Shown here piece after piece: positions 56,874 to 64,000 of a stretch of 64,000 nt of DNA (the first letter of the stretch is position 1; each line of letters starts with the position of its first letter). A model generated the notes under the pieces. The model searched no databases. It was not told the DNA's origin and saw nothing but the letters and a program-made list of their open reading frames with translations. The translations under genes and the position numbers were made by a program. Source of the stretch: Paenibacillus etheri (GTDB taxonomy: Bacteria > Bacillota > Bacilli > Paenibacillales > Paenibacillaceae); NCBI RefSeq assembly GCF_001012825.1, contig NZ_LCZJ02000030.1:95872-159871 (forward strand). The letters are read 5' to 3'.

Positions 56874-58490
56874 GTGAACGAACAAAAATTACCAGCAGTA
56901 GCTTATTTCAGTATGGAGTACGGGTTACATTCCGATTTCAAAATGTATGCCGGAGGGCTTGGAATTCTTGCCGGTGACTACATTAAGGGAGCTAAAGACA
57001 TTAATGCTCCTATCATCCCTATCGGGCTCAAGTGGAAACAAGGTTATACGGACCAAAAAATTGATGCGGACGGTAATCCGTACGACTCCTATCACAATTA
57101 TGTTTATGATTTCCTTGAAGATACAGGGGTGAAGGTAACCGTTAAAGTCAGAAAGACCGATGTGGTGTGCAAAGTATGGAAGACAGATTATTTTGGCAAC
57201 AGCACGTTGTATTTACTGGATACAGATATCCCCGAGAATAATGATGCATGGATTACAGGACAATTGTACGGTTGGTTTGGCGAGGAACGGATCGCTCAAG
57301 AGATCGTACTCGGTATCGGTGGGGTAAAAGCTATGCGTGCTCTGGACATTCCGATTGATGTCTATCATTTCAATGAAGGCCATGCTGCCTTAGCAGCCAT
57401 CGAGCTAATCCGTGAAAAAATGTCCGGAGGCAACACCTTCGAGGAAGCTTGGAAAGCTACTCGGGAAGAGGTTGTGTTCACTACACATACGCCGATAAAA
57501 GAAGGCAACGAAACCCATCCACTCGACCGCCTAGAGTATATGAGTGCATTCAATGGTATAACCCGCGACCAGATGGAGCGAATCGGTGGTGAACCGTTCA
57601 ACATGACGGTTGCTGGTCTTCGACTCTCCCGCATATCCAATGCAGTAGCTCAGCTTCATGCGGATACTGCCAATAAGATGTGGAAAGAGGTAGCCGGAAG
57701 ATCAGACATCATAGGTATTACTAATGCCATTCATACCCCTACCTGGGTAGATGAAAGAATGACAGAAGCCTATGAACACAATGGCAATTTATGGGCAGTG
57801 CATCAAGAAATTAAGGGTGAACTGATCGATTTCATCAAAGAACGGTCAGGCATTAGCCTAAATGCTGACAATCTACTCATCGGCTTCTCACGCCGAGCTG
57901 CTCCTTATAAACGTAGTGACCTGATCTTCTCTCAGCCGGAAATTATTGAGCCTTATCTGGAGTCTGGTAAAATACAAATCGTCTTCTCGGGCAAAGCTCA
58001 TCCACTCGATGATAACGGCAAAAAAATCGTCAGCAATCTAGTGGCGATGATGAAAAAATATCCGAAGAGTGTTGTCTTCTTAGAGAATTACGATATGACT
58101 ATCGGAGCACAGTTAACACGCGGTTCTGATATTTGGCTCAACAATCCACGTAGACCACTGGAAGCAAGTGGTACCTCCGGGATGAAGGCAGCTATGAACG
58201 GCGTATTGAACTGCTCTATTCTAGATGGCTGGTGGCCGGAAGCCTGTATCGATGGCGAGAATGGCTGGCAGATTGGAGACGGCTTCGAGACCACTGACTT
58301 CGAGGTTCTGGATAAGCATGATAGTGATGCGCTATACGACACCCTATTGAATCGAGTCCTCCCAACCTATTATGAGAATCGTGAACAGTGGGTACAAATG
58401 ATGAAGAAGAGCATCGAAACCACTCGCACCGAATTTGCCACCAAAAGAATGCTGGATGAATATTACAACAGAATGTACATTAAAAACTAA
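56874..58490 (+). CDS. glgP: Alpha-glucan phosphorylase, short (GT35) type
   Basis: 538 residues, shorter than the usual 800-residue glycogen phosphorylases and matching the compact alpha-glucan phosphorylase group. It opens AYFSMEYGLHSDFKMYAGGLG. The PLP-binding lysine is in SGTSGMKAAMNG (about residue 437), and YHFNEGHAAL holds the conserved histidine. It releases glucose 1-phosphate from maltodextrins or glycogen. GTG start eight bases after AGGAGG. Not beside other glg genes. A cre box upstream implies repression by glucose. Confidence 0.9.
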   Translation: MNEQKLPAVAYFSMEYGLHSDFKMYAGGLGILAGDYIKGAKDINAPIIPIGLKWKQGYTDQKIDADGNPYDSYHNYVYDFLEDTGVKVTVKVRKTDVVCKVWKTDYFGNSTLYLLDTDIPENNDAWITGQLYGWFGEERIAQEIVLGIGGVKAMRALDIPIDVYHFNEGHAALAAIELIREKMSGGNTFEEAWKATREEVVFTTHTPIKEGNETHPLDRLEYMSAFNGITRDQMERIGGEPFNMTVAGLRLSRISNAVAQLHADTANKMWKEVAGRSDIIGITNAIHTPTWVDERMTEAYEHNGNLWAVHQEIKGELIDFIKERSGISLNADNLLIGFSRRAAPYKRSDLIFSQPEIIEPYLESGKIQIVFSGKAHPLDDNGKKIVSNLVAMMKKYPKSVVFLENYDMTIGAQLTRGSDIWLNNPRRPLEASGTSGMKAAMNGVLNCSILDGWWPEACIDGENGWQIGDGFETTDFEVLDKHDSDALYDTLLNRVLPTYYENREQWVQMMKKSIETTRTEFATKRMLDEYYNRMYIKN

Positions 58491-58518
58491 GTACAGAAAA
58501 CGGATATTTCTATATCAA

Positions 58519-58567
58519 AAAAGAGCAGCACACCCCTCCAGAGATGGTAGAGGTGCGCTGTTCTTTT
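58519..58567 (+). terminator. Terminator after the phosphorylase gene
   Basis: AAAAGAGCAGC-ACC-CT paired with AG-GGT-GCTGTTCTTTTT, ending in five T. Confidence 0.82.
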
Positions 58568-58738
58568 TAATTCTGCTTAGTAATTAATCACTCTATCTAT
58601 CATATATATCTGAATGAGACGACGATTACCACATACTGTAATAGTCAATTATTTAAAAAGTATTGCATTTTCTCCAAAAAACACTAATATAGAACTTATA
58701 CTAAATCTAAAATCAAATCTTACGAGGTGATTCTATTC

Positions 58739-60196
58739 ATGAGCTCCAATAATAATAATCTTACGACCAGCTGGGGTGCTCCAGTAGGCGACAATCAAAA
58801 TTCAATGACAGCCGGTGATCGTGGCCCTACTTTGCTGCAAGACGTCCATCTGCTTGAAAAATTAGCCCACTTTAACAGAGAACGTGTTCCTGAACGTGTC
58901 GTTCATGCTAAGGGTGCTGGCTCTCATGGGTATTTTGAGGTCACTCAGGATTTAACTCAATATACGAAAGCTAATTTTTTATCTGAGGTAGGCAAGCGTA
59001 CCCCACTGTTCATCCGTTTTTCAACGGTAGCTGGGGAGCTAGGCTCTGCTGATACTGTAAGAGATCCGCGTGGTTTTGCTGTGAAGTTCTATACCGAAGA
59101 AGGAAACTATGATCTCGTAGGTAACAACACACCTGTATTCTTCGTTCGTGACGCGATCAAATTCCCAGACTTTATTCATACACAGAAGCGTGATCCACAG
59201 ACACACTTAAAGAACCCAAATGCGGTTTGGGACTTCTGGTCGTTATCGCCGGAATCTCTACATCAGGTTACGATTTTGATGTCAGATCGCGGAATTCCAG
59301 CTACGCTGAGACATATGCACGGGTTCGGAAGCCACACCTTCAAGTGGGTAAATGCCGAAGGCAATGCCGTCTGGGTGAAATATCATTTCAAAACAGAACA
59401 AGGCATTAAGAACCTTGCTCCAGATCTTGCCGCCAAAATCGCTGGGGAGAACCCAGATTATCATACAGAAGACTTGTTCAATGCTATTGATAAAGGAGAT
59501 TTCCCAGCGTGGAAGCTCTACGTGCAGATTATGCCGATCAAAGATGCGAACACTTACCGCTTTGATCCATTTGATGTAACAAAAGTATGGTCGCAAAAAG
59601 ATTATCCATTAATTGAGGTTGGCCGCATGGTACTGGATCGCAATCCAGAGAATTACTTCGCGGAAGTAGAGCAAGTTACGTTCTCTCCTGGCTCGTTCGT
59701 CCCTGGTATTGAAGCTTCTCCTGATAAATTGCTACAGGGTCGACTGTTTGCTTACGGCGATGCTCACCGTCACCGTGTAGGTCCTAACCATAACAGCCTG
59801 CCTATCAACCGTCCAAAAGTAGAAGTGAAGAACTATCAACGCGACGGTGGCATGGCACTCGGCAACAATGGCGGATCCGGTGCCTATTATGAGCCTAACA
59901 GCTTAGGCGGACCTAAGGAAGCATCACAGTACAAAACATCACCTTTCGAAGTATCTGGAAATGCCGACAGTGTCTCCTATAATAGTGATGACCATTATAC
60001 ACAACCTGGTGACTTGTATCGCCTGATAAGTGAAGAAGAACGTACCCGTCTTGTTCAAAATATCGTAGGCGCTATGACACCAGTTGAAAGTAACGATATT
60101 AAACTTCGTCAAATTGTTCATTTCTATAAAGCTGATCCAGAACTGGGACAGCGTGTTGCATCCGGTTTAGGATTATCCGTCCCAGGCGGATTATAA
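58739..60196 (+). CDS. katA: Monofunctional haem catalase
   Basis: 485 residues, small-subunit clade catalase decomposing hydrogen peroxide. Distal histidine in [12 protein letters not shown] (about residue 55), distal asparagine in [12 protein letters not shown], and proximal tyrosine in [17 protein letters not shown] (about 338). CGAGGTGATT precedes the ATG at 58739; a GTG at 58727 overlaps that site. The upstream stretch has TTGCAT, 16 bases, TAATAT as a probable promoter; a PerR box is not clear. Confidence 0.96.
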   Translation: MSSNNNNLTTSWGAPVGDNQNSMTAGDRGPTLLQDVHLLEKLAHFNRERVPERVVHAKGAGSHGYFEVTQDLTQYTKANFLSEVGKRTPLFIRFSTVAGELGSADTVRDPRGFAVKFYTEEGNYDLVGNNTPVFFVRDAIKFPDFIHTQKRDPQTHLKNPNAVWDFWSLSPESLHQVTILMSDRGIPATLRHMHGFGSHTFKWVNAEGNAVWVKYHFKTEQGIKNLAPDLAAKIAGENPDYHTEDLFNAIDKGDFPAWKLYVQIMPIKDANTYRFDPFDVTKVWSQKDYPLIEVGRMVLDRNPENYFAEVEQVTFSPGSFVPGIEASPDKLLQGRLFAYGDAHRHRVGPNHNSLPINRPKVEVKNYQRDGGMALGNNGGSGAYYEPNSLGGPKEASQYKTSPFEVSGNADSVSYNSDDHYTQPGDLYRLISEEERTRLVQNIVGAMTPVESNDIKLRQIVHFYKADPELGQRVASGLGLSVPGGL

Positions 60197-60220
60197 GACT
60201 ATAAATGCACTTATACAATC

Positions 60221-60262
60221 AAAGAGGACCTTTACCCGTAAATGGGAAAGGTCCTCTTTTTT
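60221..60262. terminator. Terminator after catalase
   Basis: AAAGAGGACCTTT-CCC paired with GGG-AAAGGTCCTCTTTTTT. Confidence 0.9.
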
Positions 60263-60352
60263 CATAAGAAAAGCTAAAACATATAATATATAAGAACGAT
60301 CACGATGCATAGCGTGGAGACAACAGATAAGCACGAAAAAAAAGTATTCCAG

Positions 60353-60547
60353 TTATTGCCCTTCATTTGTCTTATACACGACCAGTATACTGCTTCTTTG
60401 ATGCTCTGCCCCATCACGTGAAGATTTAACTACCGAACCGTAACAGATATTCACAACCTGTTCCTCACGCAGCCCTGCCAAGAACTCATTAGCCTTATTC
60501 TCAGCATACGAATTATCAGCATCTACAAACTCTTTTACTTGAATCAT
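60353..60547 (-). CDS. Cse60-like sporulation protein
   Basis: 64 residues: VKEFVDADNSYAENKANEFL and then NICYGSVVKSS and ILVVYK resemble the small Bacillus Cse60 protein, made in the mother cell under sigma E. Function unknown. AAAGGAGAG precedes the ATG. Short length limits confidence in the family call. Confidence 0.65.
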   Translation of the reverse strand: MIQVKEFVDADNSYAENKANEFLAGLREEQVVNICYGSVVKSSRDGAEHQRSSILVVYKTNEGQ

Positions 60548-60676
60548 CCTGATCTCTCCTTTGATAAATTTATTAGTTACTTTTTATGTCTAGATTCTAT
60601 AGGTGAACTCAACGAAATGTACATGGCGTATCACTCCCCTGGTAATATTTAATGTAAAAATATCTTCGAAATATAG

Positions 60677-60712
60677 TATAGGCATTCCGCAGTTTTCTAC
60701 GAAATGCCTATA
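60677..60712. other. Hairpin in the intergenic gap
   Basis: TATAGGCATTCCG (60677-60689) paired with CGAAATGCCTATA (60700-60712), one mismatch, no T tract. The rest of the 335-base gap (60548-60882) holds only the promoter below and nothing else recognisable. Confidence 0.45.
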
Positions 60713-60801
60713 ACATCAGCCTATCATAGCACCCAACTATATAATAGTCAAACGTTTTAAATACAATATTTAGTAAGAATCAATTGCCTTTGCAAAATGG
60801 A

Positions 60802-60830
60802 TTGGATTTACATATAGAAGCTGTTATACT
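60802..60830 (+). promoter_or_regulatory. Promoter of the leader ORF/GreA-like unit
   Basis: TTGGAT, 17-base spacer, TATACT. A seven-base hairpin GGTTCCC-TCTA-GGGGACC at 60839-60856 would sit at the 5' end of the transcript. Confidence 0.7.
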
Positions 60831-60882
60831 GATCAGAAGGTTCCCTCTAGGGGACCTCTATTTGTATAGGAGGGATTTTAAT

Positions 60883-60954
60883 ATGGCAACGCGTCATAAC
60901 AAATTTACAAAGAATGTGCTAATTAGAGGGGGTGAAATCTACTATGAACCATAG
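60883..60954 (+). CDS. 23-residue leader peptide overlapping the GreA-like gene
   Basis: Small frame MATRHNKFTKNVLIRGGEIYYEP, basic first half, with a strong TAGGAGGGATTTTAAT ribosome site. Its stop (60952-60954) lies 11 bases inside the next gene, whose own ribosome site GAGGGGG is within this frame. The layout is that of a translationally coupled leader. No known family recognised. Confidence 0.6.
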   Translation: MATRHNKFTKNVLIRGGEIYYEP

Positions 60955-61399
60955 TCTAATTTATGAAGGCTCTAGGACACAACTGGTCCAGCAGCTTATT
61001 TATTTTGATGAGGAAAAAATCGCATTTCTAAATCAGTATTTCCCGGAACGCAGCAAACAAAGAAGTAATGCTGAAACGCTGTTGTCCCGTTATTGCTCCG
61101 AGCTTGAACAATTACTATCCCGTTTTAATGGAGAAGAATTGAACTCACTCGTATTAATTGGAAGTCAGCTTCAGCTTCGCTACTTAGATGACAATACAAC
61201 AGATACCTACACCATAGTATTTCCAAACCAGGCAGAACCCAATGATAACAAAATTTCAATGTTCTCGCCTATTGGCATGCAGTTGCTGTTAGCTCAGATC
61301 GGTAGTACATGTCAGCTAGCTATACCTTCAGGTGAGTTATCAGTAAAAATCGAAAGTATTAAGTTTGTGAATTGTGGTGAGGTAGCCGTTCTTATTTAA
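60944..61399 (+). CDS. GreA/GreB C-terminal-domain protein
   Basis: 151 residues. The C-terminal half (about 70-145: VLIGSQLQLRYLDDN, FSPIGMQLLLAQIGSTCQL, KIESIKF) is the FKBP-like domain of the transcript cleavage factors GreA/GreB. The N terminus is a short helical segment, not the long coiled-coil finger, so it probably binds RNA polymerase without the usual cleavage function, as Rnk-type proteins do. ATG at 60944 is nine bases from GAGGGGG; it overlaps a 23-codon leader ORF. Confidence 0.8.
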   Translation: MNHSLIYEGSRTQLVQQLIYFDEEKIAFLNQYFPERSKQRSNAETLLSRYCSELEQLLSRFNGEELNSLVLIGSQLQLRYLDDNTTDTYTIVFPNQAEPNDNKISMFSPIGMQLLLAQIGSTCQLAIPSGELSVKIESIKFVNCGEVAVLI

Positions 61400-61423
61400 G
61401 CCAACTCGCACATATCACAAACA

Positions 61424-61467
61424 TGAACAGCGTCCCTTTCCAAATATATGGAAGAGGACGCTGTTCA
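61424..61467. terminator. Bidirectional hairpin between convergent genes
   Basis: GAACAGCGTCC-CTT paired with AAG-GGACGCTGTTC plus inner TCC/GGA; short T-rich flanks only. Confidence 0.6.
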
Positions 61468-61497
61468 TCTATTCAGCCTGCTAAGCACTTCATACTT

Positions 61498-61962
61498 TTA
61501 TTTGAGCCTCAATCCTTCAGTCAGCTTACTGACAGATTTCTCGATACGAGAGGCTCTGGTTTCGGGTCTTTTCGCTGCTTCAATCCAAGACACATATTCC
61601 TTCTGATAAGAATAAGCCAGACCGTTAAAATAAGCTTCTGCCTGCTCGTGGCTACTAAGCGCATCAAGAAAATCCTCTGGGGCTTCTACCTCCCGTAATT
61701 GATGATCTTGCTCCATCGTCACATGTACAATATCACCAGGTTGAGCTTTGGCTAGATCCCGCAGTTCTTTCTTTACTACCATAAAATGCTTGCCGTTTCC
61801 GTGGGGCATAAGCGTTCCTCTATAGGGGATTCCATTTACACTTCCTTTTACCTGTACCCTGGACTTTGTTTCAAATATTTGTTCGGCATCAAAAGGGATA
61901 TTAACATAAGTCCAGCTCCCACTTGCATCAGGTCTAACTAATTTAGCTTCAAATTCGAACAT
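61498..61962 (-). CDS. DUF1905/YdeI-like protein
   Basis: 154 residues. N-terminal DUF1905 beta-barrel-like domain (FEFEAKLVRPDASGSWTYV, then SRVQVKGSVNGIPYRGTLMP) and a C-terminal YdeI/OmpD-associated segment (FLDALSSHEQAEAYFNGL, WIEAAKRPETRASRIEK). Cytoplasmic; molecular role unknown. GAGGAGGTAGCT precedes the ATG. It lies between the GreA-like gene and the tRNA cluster. Confidence 0.82.
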   Translation of the reverse strand: MFEFEAKLVRPDASGSWTYVNIPFDAEQIFETKSRVQVKGSVNGIPYRGTLMPHGNGKHFMVVKKELRDLAKAQPGDIVHVTMEQDHQLREVEAPEDFLDALSSHEQAEAYFNGLAYSYQKEYVSWIEAAKRPETRASRIEKSVSKLTEGLRLK

Positions 61963-62021
61963 AGCTACCTCCTCAACTAAAATCCCTAAGTTCTATTGTA
62001 TCCAGACAAATGTAACTATAC

Positions 62022-62056
62022 AAAAAAACACCTGCCTATAATAGACAAGTGTTTCT
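62022..62056 (-). terminator. Terminator of the rRNA-tRNA operon
   Basis: AACACTTG-CTA paired with TAG-CAGGTGTT, then seven T on the minus strand, just after the last tRNA. Confidence 0.85.
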
Positions 62057-62064
62057 TAATTATA

Positions 62065-62135
62065 AGCGGGTGATGGGAATCGAACCCACGCTATCAGCTT
62101 GGAAGGCTGAAGTTCTACCATTGAACTACACCCGC
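62065..62135 (-). tRNA. tRNA-Gly(TCC)
   Basis: Cloverleaf with GCGGGTG/CACCCGC acceptor stem, anticodon TCC in CTTCCAA, and GGTTCGATTCC T arm. No CCA encoded. Last gene of the tRNA operon. Confidence 0.95.
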
Positions 62136-62147
62136 AAAGGTATAAAA

Positions 62148-62221
62148 TCGGGATGACACGATTTGAACATGCGACCCCCTGGTCCCAAACCAGGTGCTCT
62201 ACCAAGCTGAGCTACATCCCG
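62148..62221 (-). tRNA. tRNA-Pro(TGG)
   Basis: CGGGATG/CATCCCG acceptor stem, anticodon TGG in the loop TTTGGGA. The 3' CCA is not encoded. Confidence 0.95.
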
Positions 62222-62251
62222 TCAAAACATGTAATTACTTAGTAATAAAAA

Positions 62252-62328
62252 TGGCGCGCCCTGAGAGATTCGAACTCCCGGCCTTTTGATTCGTAGTCAA
62301 ACGCTCTATCCAGCTGAGCTAAGGGCGC
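62252..62328 (-). tRNA. tRNA-Arg(ACG)
   Basis: GCGCCCT acceptor, anticodon ACG in CTACGAA, encoded CCA (complement TGG at 62252-62254). Confidence 0.95.
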
Positions 62329-62336
62329 AAAAATTA

Positions 62337-62411
62337 TGGAGCGGAAGACGGGAATCGAACCCGCGACCCTCGCCTTGGCAAGGCGATGCTCTACCGCTGA
62401 GCCACTTCCGC
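62337..62411 (-). tRNA. tRNA-Gly(GCC)
   Basis: GCGGAAG/CTTCCGC acceptor, anticodon GCC in TTGCCAA, CCA encoded. Confidence 0.95.
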
Positions 62412-62417
62412 AAAATA

Positions 62418-62501
62418 TGGTGCGCGTGAAGGGACTTGAACCCCCACGTCGTGAAACGCCAGATCCTAAGTCTGGTGCGTCTGCCATTCCGCCACACGCG
62501 C
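62418..62501 (-). tRNA. tRNA-Leu(TAG)
   Basis: GCGCGTG acceptor, anticodon TAG in CTTAGGA, long variable arm as in leucine tRNAs, CCA encoded. Confidence 0.95.
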
Positions 62502-62516
62502 ACACTTTAAAAATAA

Positions 62517-62592
62517 TGGTGAGCCATGAAGGACTCGAACCTTCGACACCCTGATTAAAAGTCAGGTGCTCTACCAACTGAGCTAATGGCTC
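62517..62592 (-). tRNA. tRNA-Lys(TTT)
   Basis: GAGCCAT/ATGGCTC acceptor, anticodon TTT in CTTTTAA, CCA encoded. Confidence 0.95.
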
Positions 62593-62599
62593 TCATAAA

Positions 62600-62674
62600 T
62601 GGCTGGGGATATAGGATTTGAACCTATGCATGACGGAGTCAAAGTCCGTTGCCTTACCGCTTGGCTAATCCCCA
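62600..62674 (-). tRNA. tRNA-Gln(TTG)
   Basis: TGGGGAT/ATCCCCA acceptor, anticodon TTG in CTTTGAC, CCA encoded. Confidence 0.95.
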
Positions 62675-62690
62675 ACAATAATTAACTAAA

Positions 62691-62768
62691 TGGCGGAACC
62701 GACGAGATTCGAACTCGCGATCTCCTGCGTGACAGGCAGGCATGTTAGGCCAACTACACCACGGTTCC
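62691..62768 (-). tRNA. tRNA-Asp(GTC)
   Basis: GGAACCG/CGGTTCC acceptor, anticodon GTC in CTGTCAC, CCA encoded. Confidence 0.95.
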
Positions 62769-62789
62769 ATAGACATAATGCATAAGTGT

Positions 62790-62870
<81 letters not shown>

Positions 62871-62942
62871 TCATTTAATAATTATATACTATTCATTCAC
62901 ACTACGCCAGCTAGTCCCAATACATCGTGCTTAAGGAAAATT

Positions 62943-63019
<77 letters not shown>

Positions 63020-63036
63020 TCGTTCTTAAATGAATA

Positions 63037-63112
63037 TGGTGGAGGCTGAGGGGATCGAACCCCCGACCCTCTGCTTGTAAGGCAGATGCTCTCCCAGCTG
63101 AGCTAAGCCTCC
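63037..63112 (-). tRNA. tRNA-Val(TAC)
   Basis: GGAGGCT/AGCCTCC acceptor, anticodon TAC in CTTACAA, CCA encoded. Confidence 0.95.
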
Positions 63113-63118
63113 ATGTTA

Positions 63119-63190
63119 TGACCCGTATGGGATTCGAACCCATGTTACCTCCGTGAAAGGGAGGTGTCTTAACCCCTTGACCAACGGGCC
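63119..63190 (-). tRNA. tRNA-Glu(TTC)
   Basis: GGCCCGT/ACGGGTC acceptor with one G-T pair, anticodon TTC in CTTTCAC; CCA not encoded. Confidence 0.95.
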
Positions 63191-63253
63191 ATGCTAATCT
63201 TATGTTCCAACGAACCACCAAGGCTTCTCATCCCTAACAGGGAAGTAAAATCA

Positions 63254-63346
63254 TGGCGGAGAGAGAGGGATTCGAACCCTCGAGACGCTTGTGGCGCCTA
63301 CACGATTTCCAATCGTGCTCCTTCGGCCAAACTCGGACACCTCTCC
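63254..63346 (-). tRNA. tRNA-Ser(GGA)
   Basis: GGAGAGG acceptor, anticodon GGA in TTGGAAA, long serine-type variable arm, CCA encoded. Confidence 0.95.
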
Positions 63347-63351
63347 ATAAA

Positions 63352-63427
63352 TGGCTCCCCGAACAGGACTCGAACCTGTGACAACTCGATTAACAGTCGA
63401 GTGCTCTACCAACTGAGCTATCAGGGA
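63352..63427 (-). tRNA. tRNA-Asn(GTT)
   Basis: TCCCTGA/TCGGGGA acceptor with one T-G pair, anticodon GTT in CTGTTAA, CCA encoded. Confidence 0.95.
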
Positions 63428-63430
63428 ATA

Positions 63431-63507
<77 letters not shown>

Positions 63508-63564
63508 TTTTAAGACATTTAAATATTAAGGGCAAAAAAAATACCACGGGTAATGTGGTTGTCC

Positions 63565-63682
63565 GCTTGGCGGCGTCCTACTCTCCCAGGACCCTTCGGT
63601 CCAAGTACCATCGGCGCTGGAGGGCTTAACGGTCGTGTTCGGGATGGGTACGTGTGGAACCCCTCCGCTATCGCCACCAAAC
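63565..63682 (-). rRNA. rrf: 5S ribosomal RNA
   Basis: About 118 bases beginning GTTTGGTGGCG on the minus strand, with the conserved CCCATCCCGAACACG loop and GGAGAGTAGGACGCCGCC 3' part. Lies between 23S and the tRNA cluster. Ends are set by acceptor-like pairing of the termini and may be off by a base or two. Confidence 0.95.
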
Positions 63683-63829
63683 GGGCATTTACAGCGTAAA
63701 TGCTCAGGCTTAATCGCCTGAAAACTGAATCCGAATTGAATTTGCGTCGCCCGTCATCTCTTCGGGGCCCCCGGAAAGTATTCGGAATTAGCTTCGCAGC
63801 CTTTTCTTCACTTTTTGGGGTATTTTTAG

Positions 63830-64000
63830 GATAAGCCCTCGACCGATTAGTATTGGTCAGCTCCATGCATTACTGCACTTCCACCTCCAACCTATCTACC
63901 TTGTCGTCTTCAAGGGGTCTTACTAATTGGGAAATCTCATCTTGAGGGGGGCTTCACGCTTAGATGCTTTCAGCGCTTATCCCGTCCGTACGTAGCTACT
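63830..64000 (-). rRNA. rrl: 23S ribosomal RNA, 3' end (partial)
   Basis: Minus-strand sequence ending CTAATCGGTCGAGGGCTTATCC is the conserved 3' terminus of Bacillales 23S rRNA. It continues beyond the window. A 147-base spacer separates it from 5S. Confidence 0.93.

Noticed and set aside
58491-58738. PerR operator before catalase
   Set aside because: No convincing TTATAAT-ATTATAA palindrome was found; only AT-rich half-sites.
60270-60345. Third copy of the dispersed hairpin repeat after catalase
   Set aside because: Only the words ATATAAG and GCATAGCGTG recur after a hairpin; the similarity is too short to separate from chance.
62239-62577. Frames across the tRNA cluster (62239-62577, 63191-63496 and others)
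   Set aside because: They run over clear cloverleaf tRNA genes and give composition typical of tRNA-derived translation.

Overview
The window looks like the chromosome of a Paenibacillus-type member of the Bacillales. Supporting signs are strong AGGAGG ribosome sites, many YesM/YesN two-component pairs and AraC regulators beside sugar ABC importers, several GH42 beta-galactosidases, a Cse60-like sporulation protein, perfect CcpA (cre) boxes, and a dense tRNA cluster behind a 23S-5S rRNA unit. No phage, CRISPR array, plasmid function or replication origin was seen.

Layout. 1-1.1 kb: YciI-like and YpsA-like proteins. 1.2-18.4 kb: a carbohydrate region with two intact GH42 beta-galactosidases, a three-gene sugar importer with a divergent sensor kinase/response regulator pair, an SGNH esterase, a GH31 alpha-xylosidase and two AraC regulators. 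18.5-28.8 kb: a coiled-coil protein of unknown role, a large methyltransferase, a radical SAM/SPASM protein with a Gfo/Idh oxidoreductase, threonine synthase, a CYTH protein, two APH-fold kinases and an acetyltransferase. 28.9-42.2 kb: an eroding region. It holds a GH42 pseudogene (one nonsense codon, three frameshifts), a TetR tail cut by an IS3-family element whose transposase is itself frameshifted, an intact GH2 beta-mannosidase, and opposite it a collapsed importer plus two-component locus. The binding protein there is joined by deletion to the tail of a permease; the kinase and regulator carry frameshifts and TAA codons. 42.2-52.4 kb: a spermidine-synthase-like protein, a TIM-barrel isomerase, a LacI regulator, a second complete importer and a divergent GH3 glucosidase/phosphoesterase operon. 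Two copies of the same 14-bp operator lie between these divergent promoters. 52.4-62 kb: a broken acetyltransferase, an exonuclease, a TipAL-type MerR regulator, AroD, ribokinase, glucan phosphorylase, catalase, a Cse60-like protein, a GreA/GreB C-terminal-domain protein with an overlapping 23-codon leader, and a YdeI-like protein. 62-64 kb: fifteen tRNA genes, 5S and the end of 23S rRNA, all on the minus strand.

How it works together. The intact parts describe uptake of oligosaccharides by lipoprotein-dependent ABC importers, then cytoplasmic cleavage by GH42, GH31, GH2 and GH3 enzymes. Control is local (AraC, LacI, two-component) and global (cre boxes). The middle of the window records loss of one such module. 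I found no convincing unknown defence or mobile system. The most distinctive observations are the TipAL gene with an apparent ACG start and an internal start for its drug-binding domain, the leader ORF overlapping the GreA-like gene, and several families of hairpin-forming intergenic repeats.
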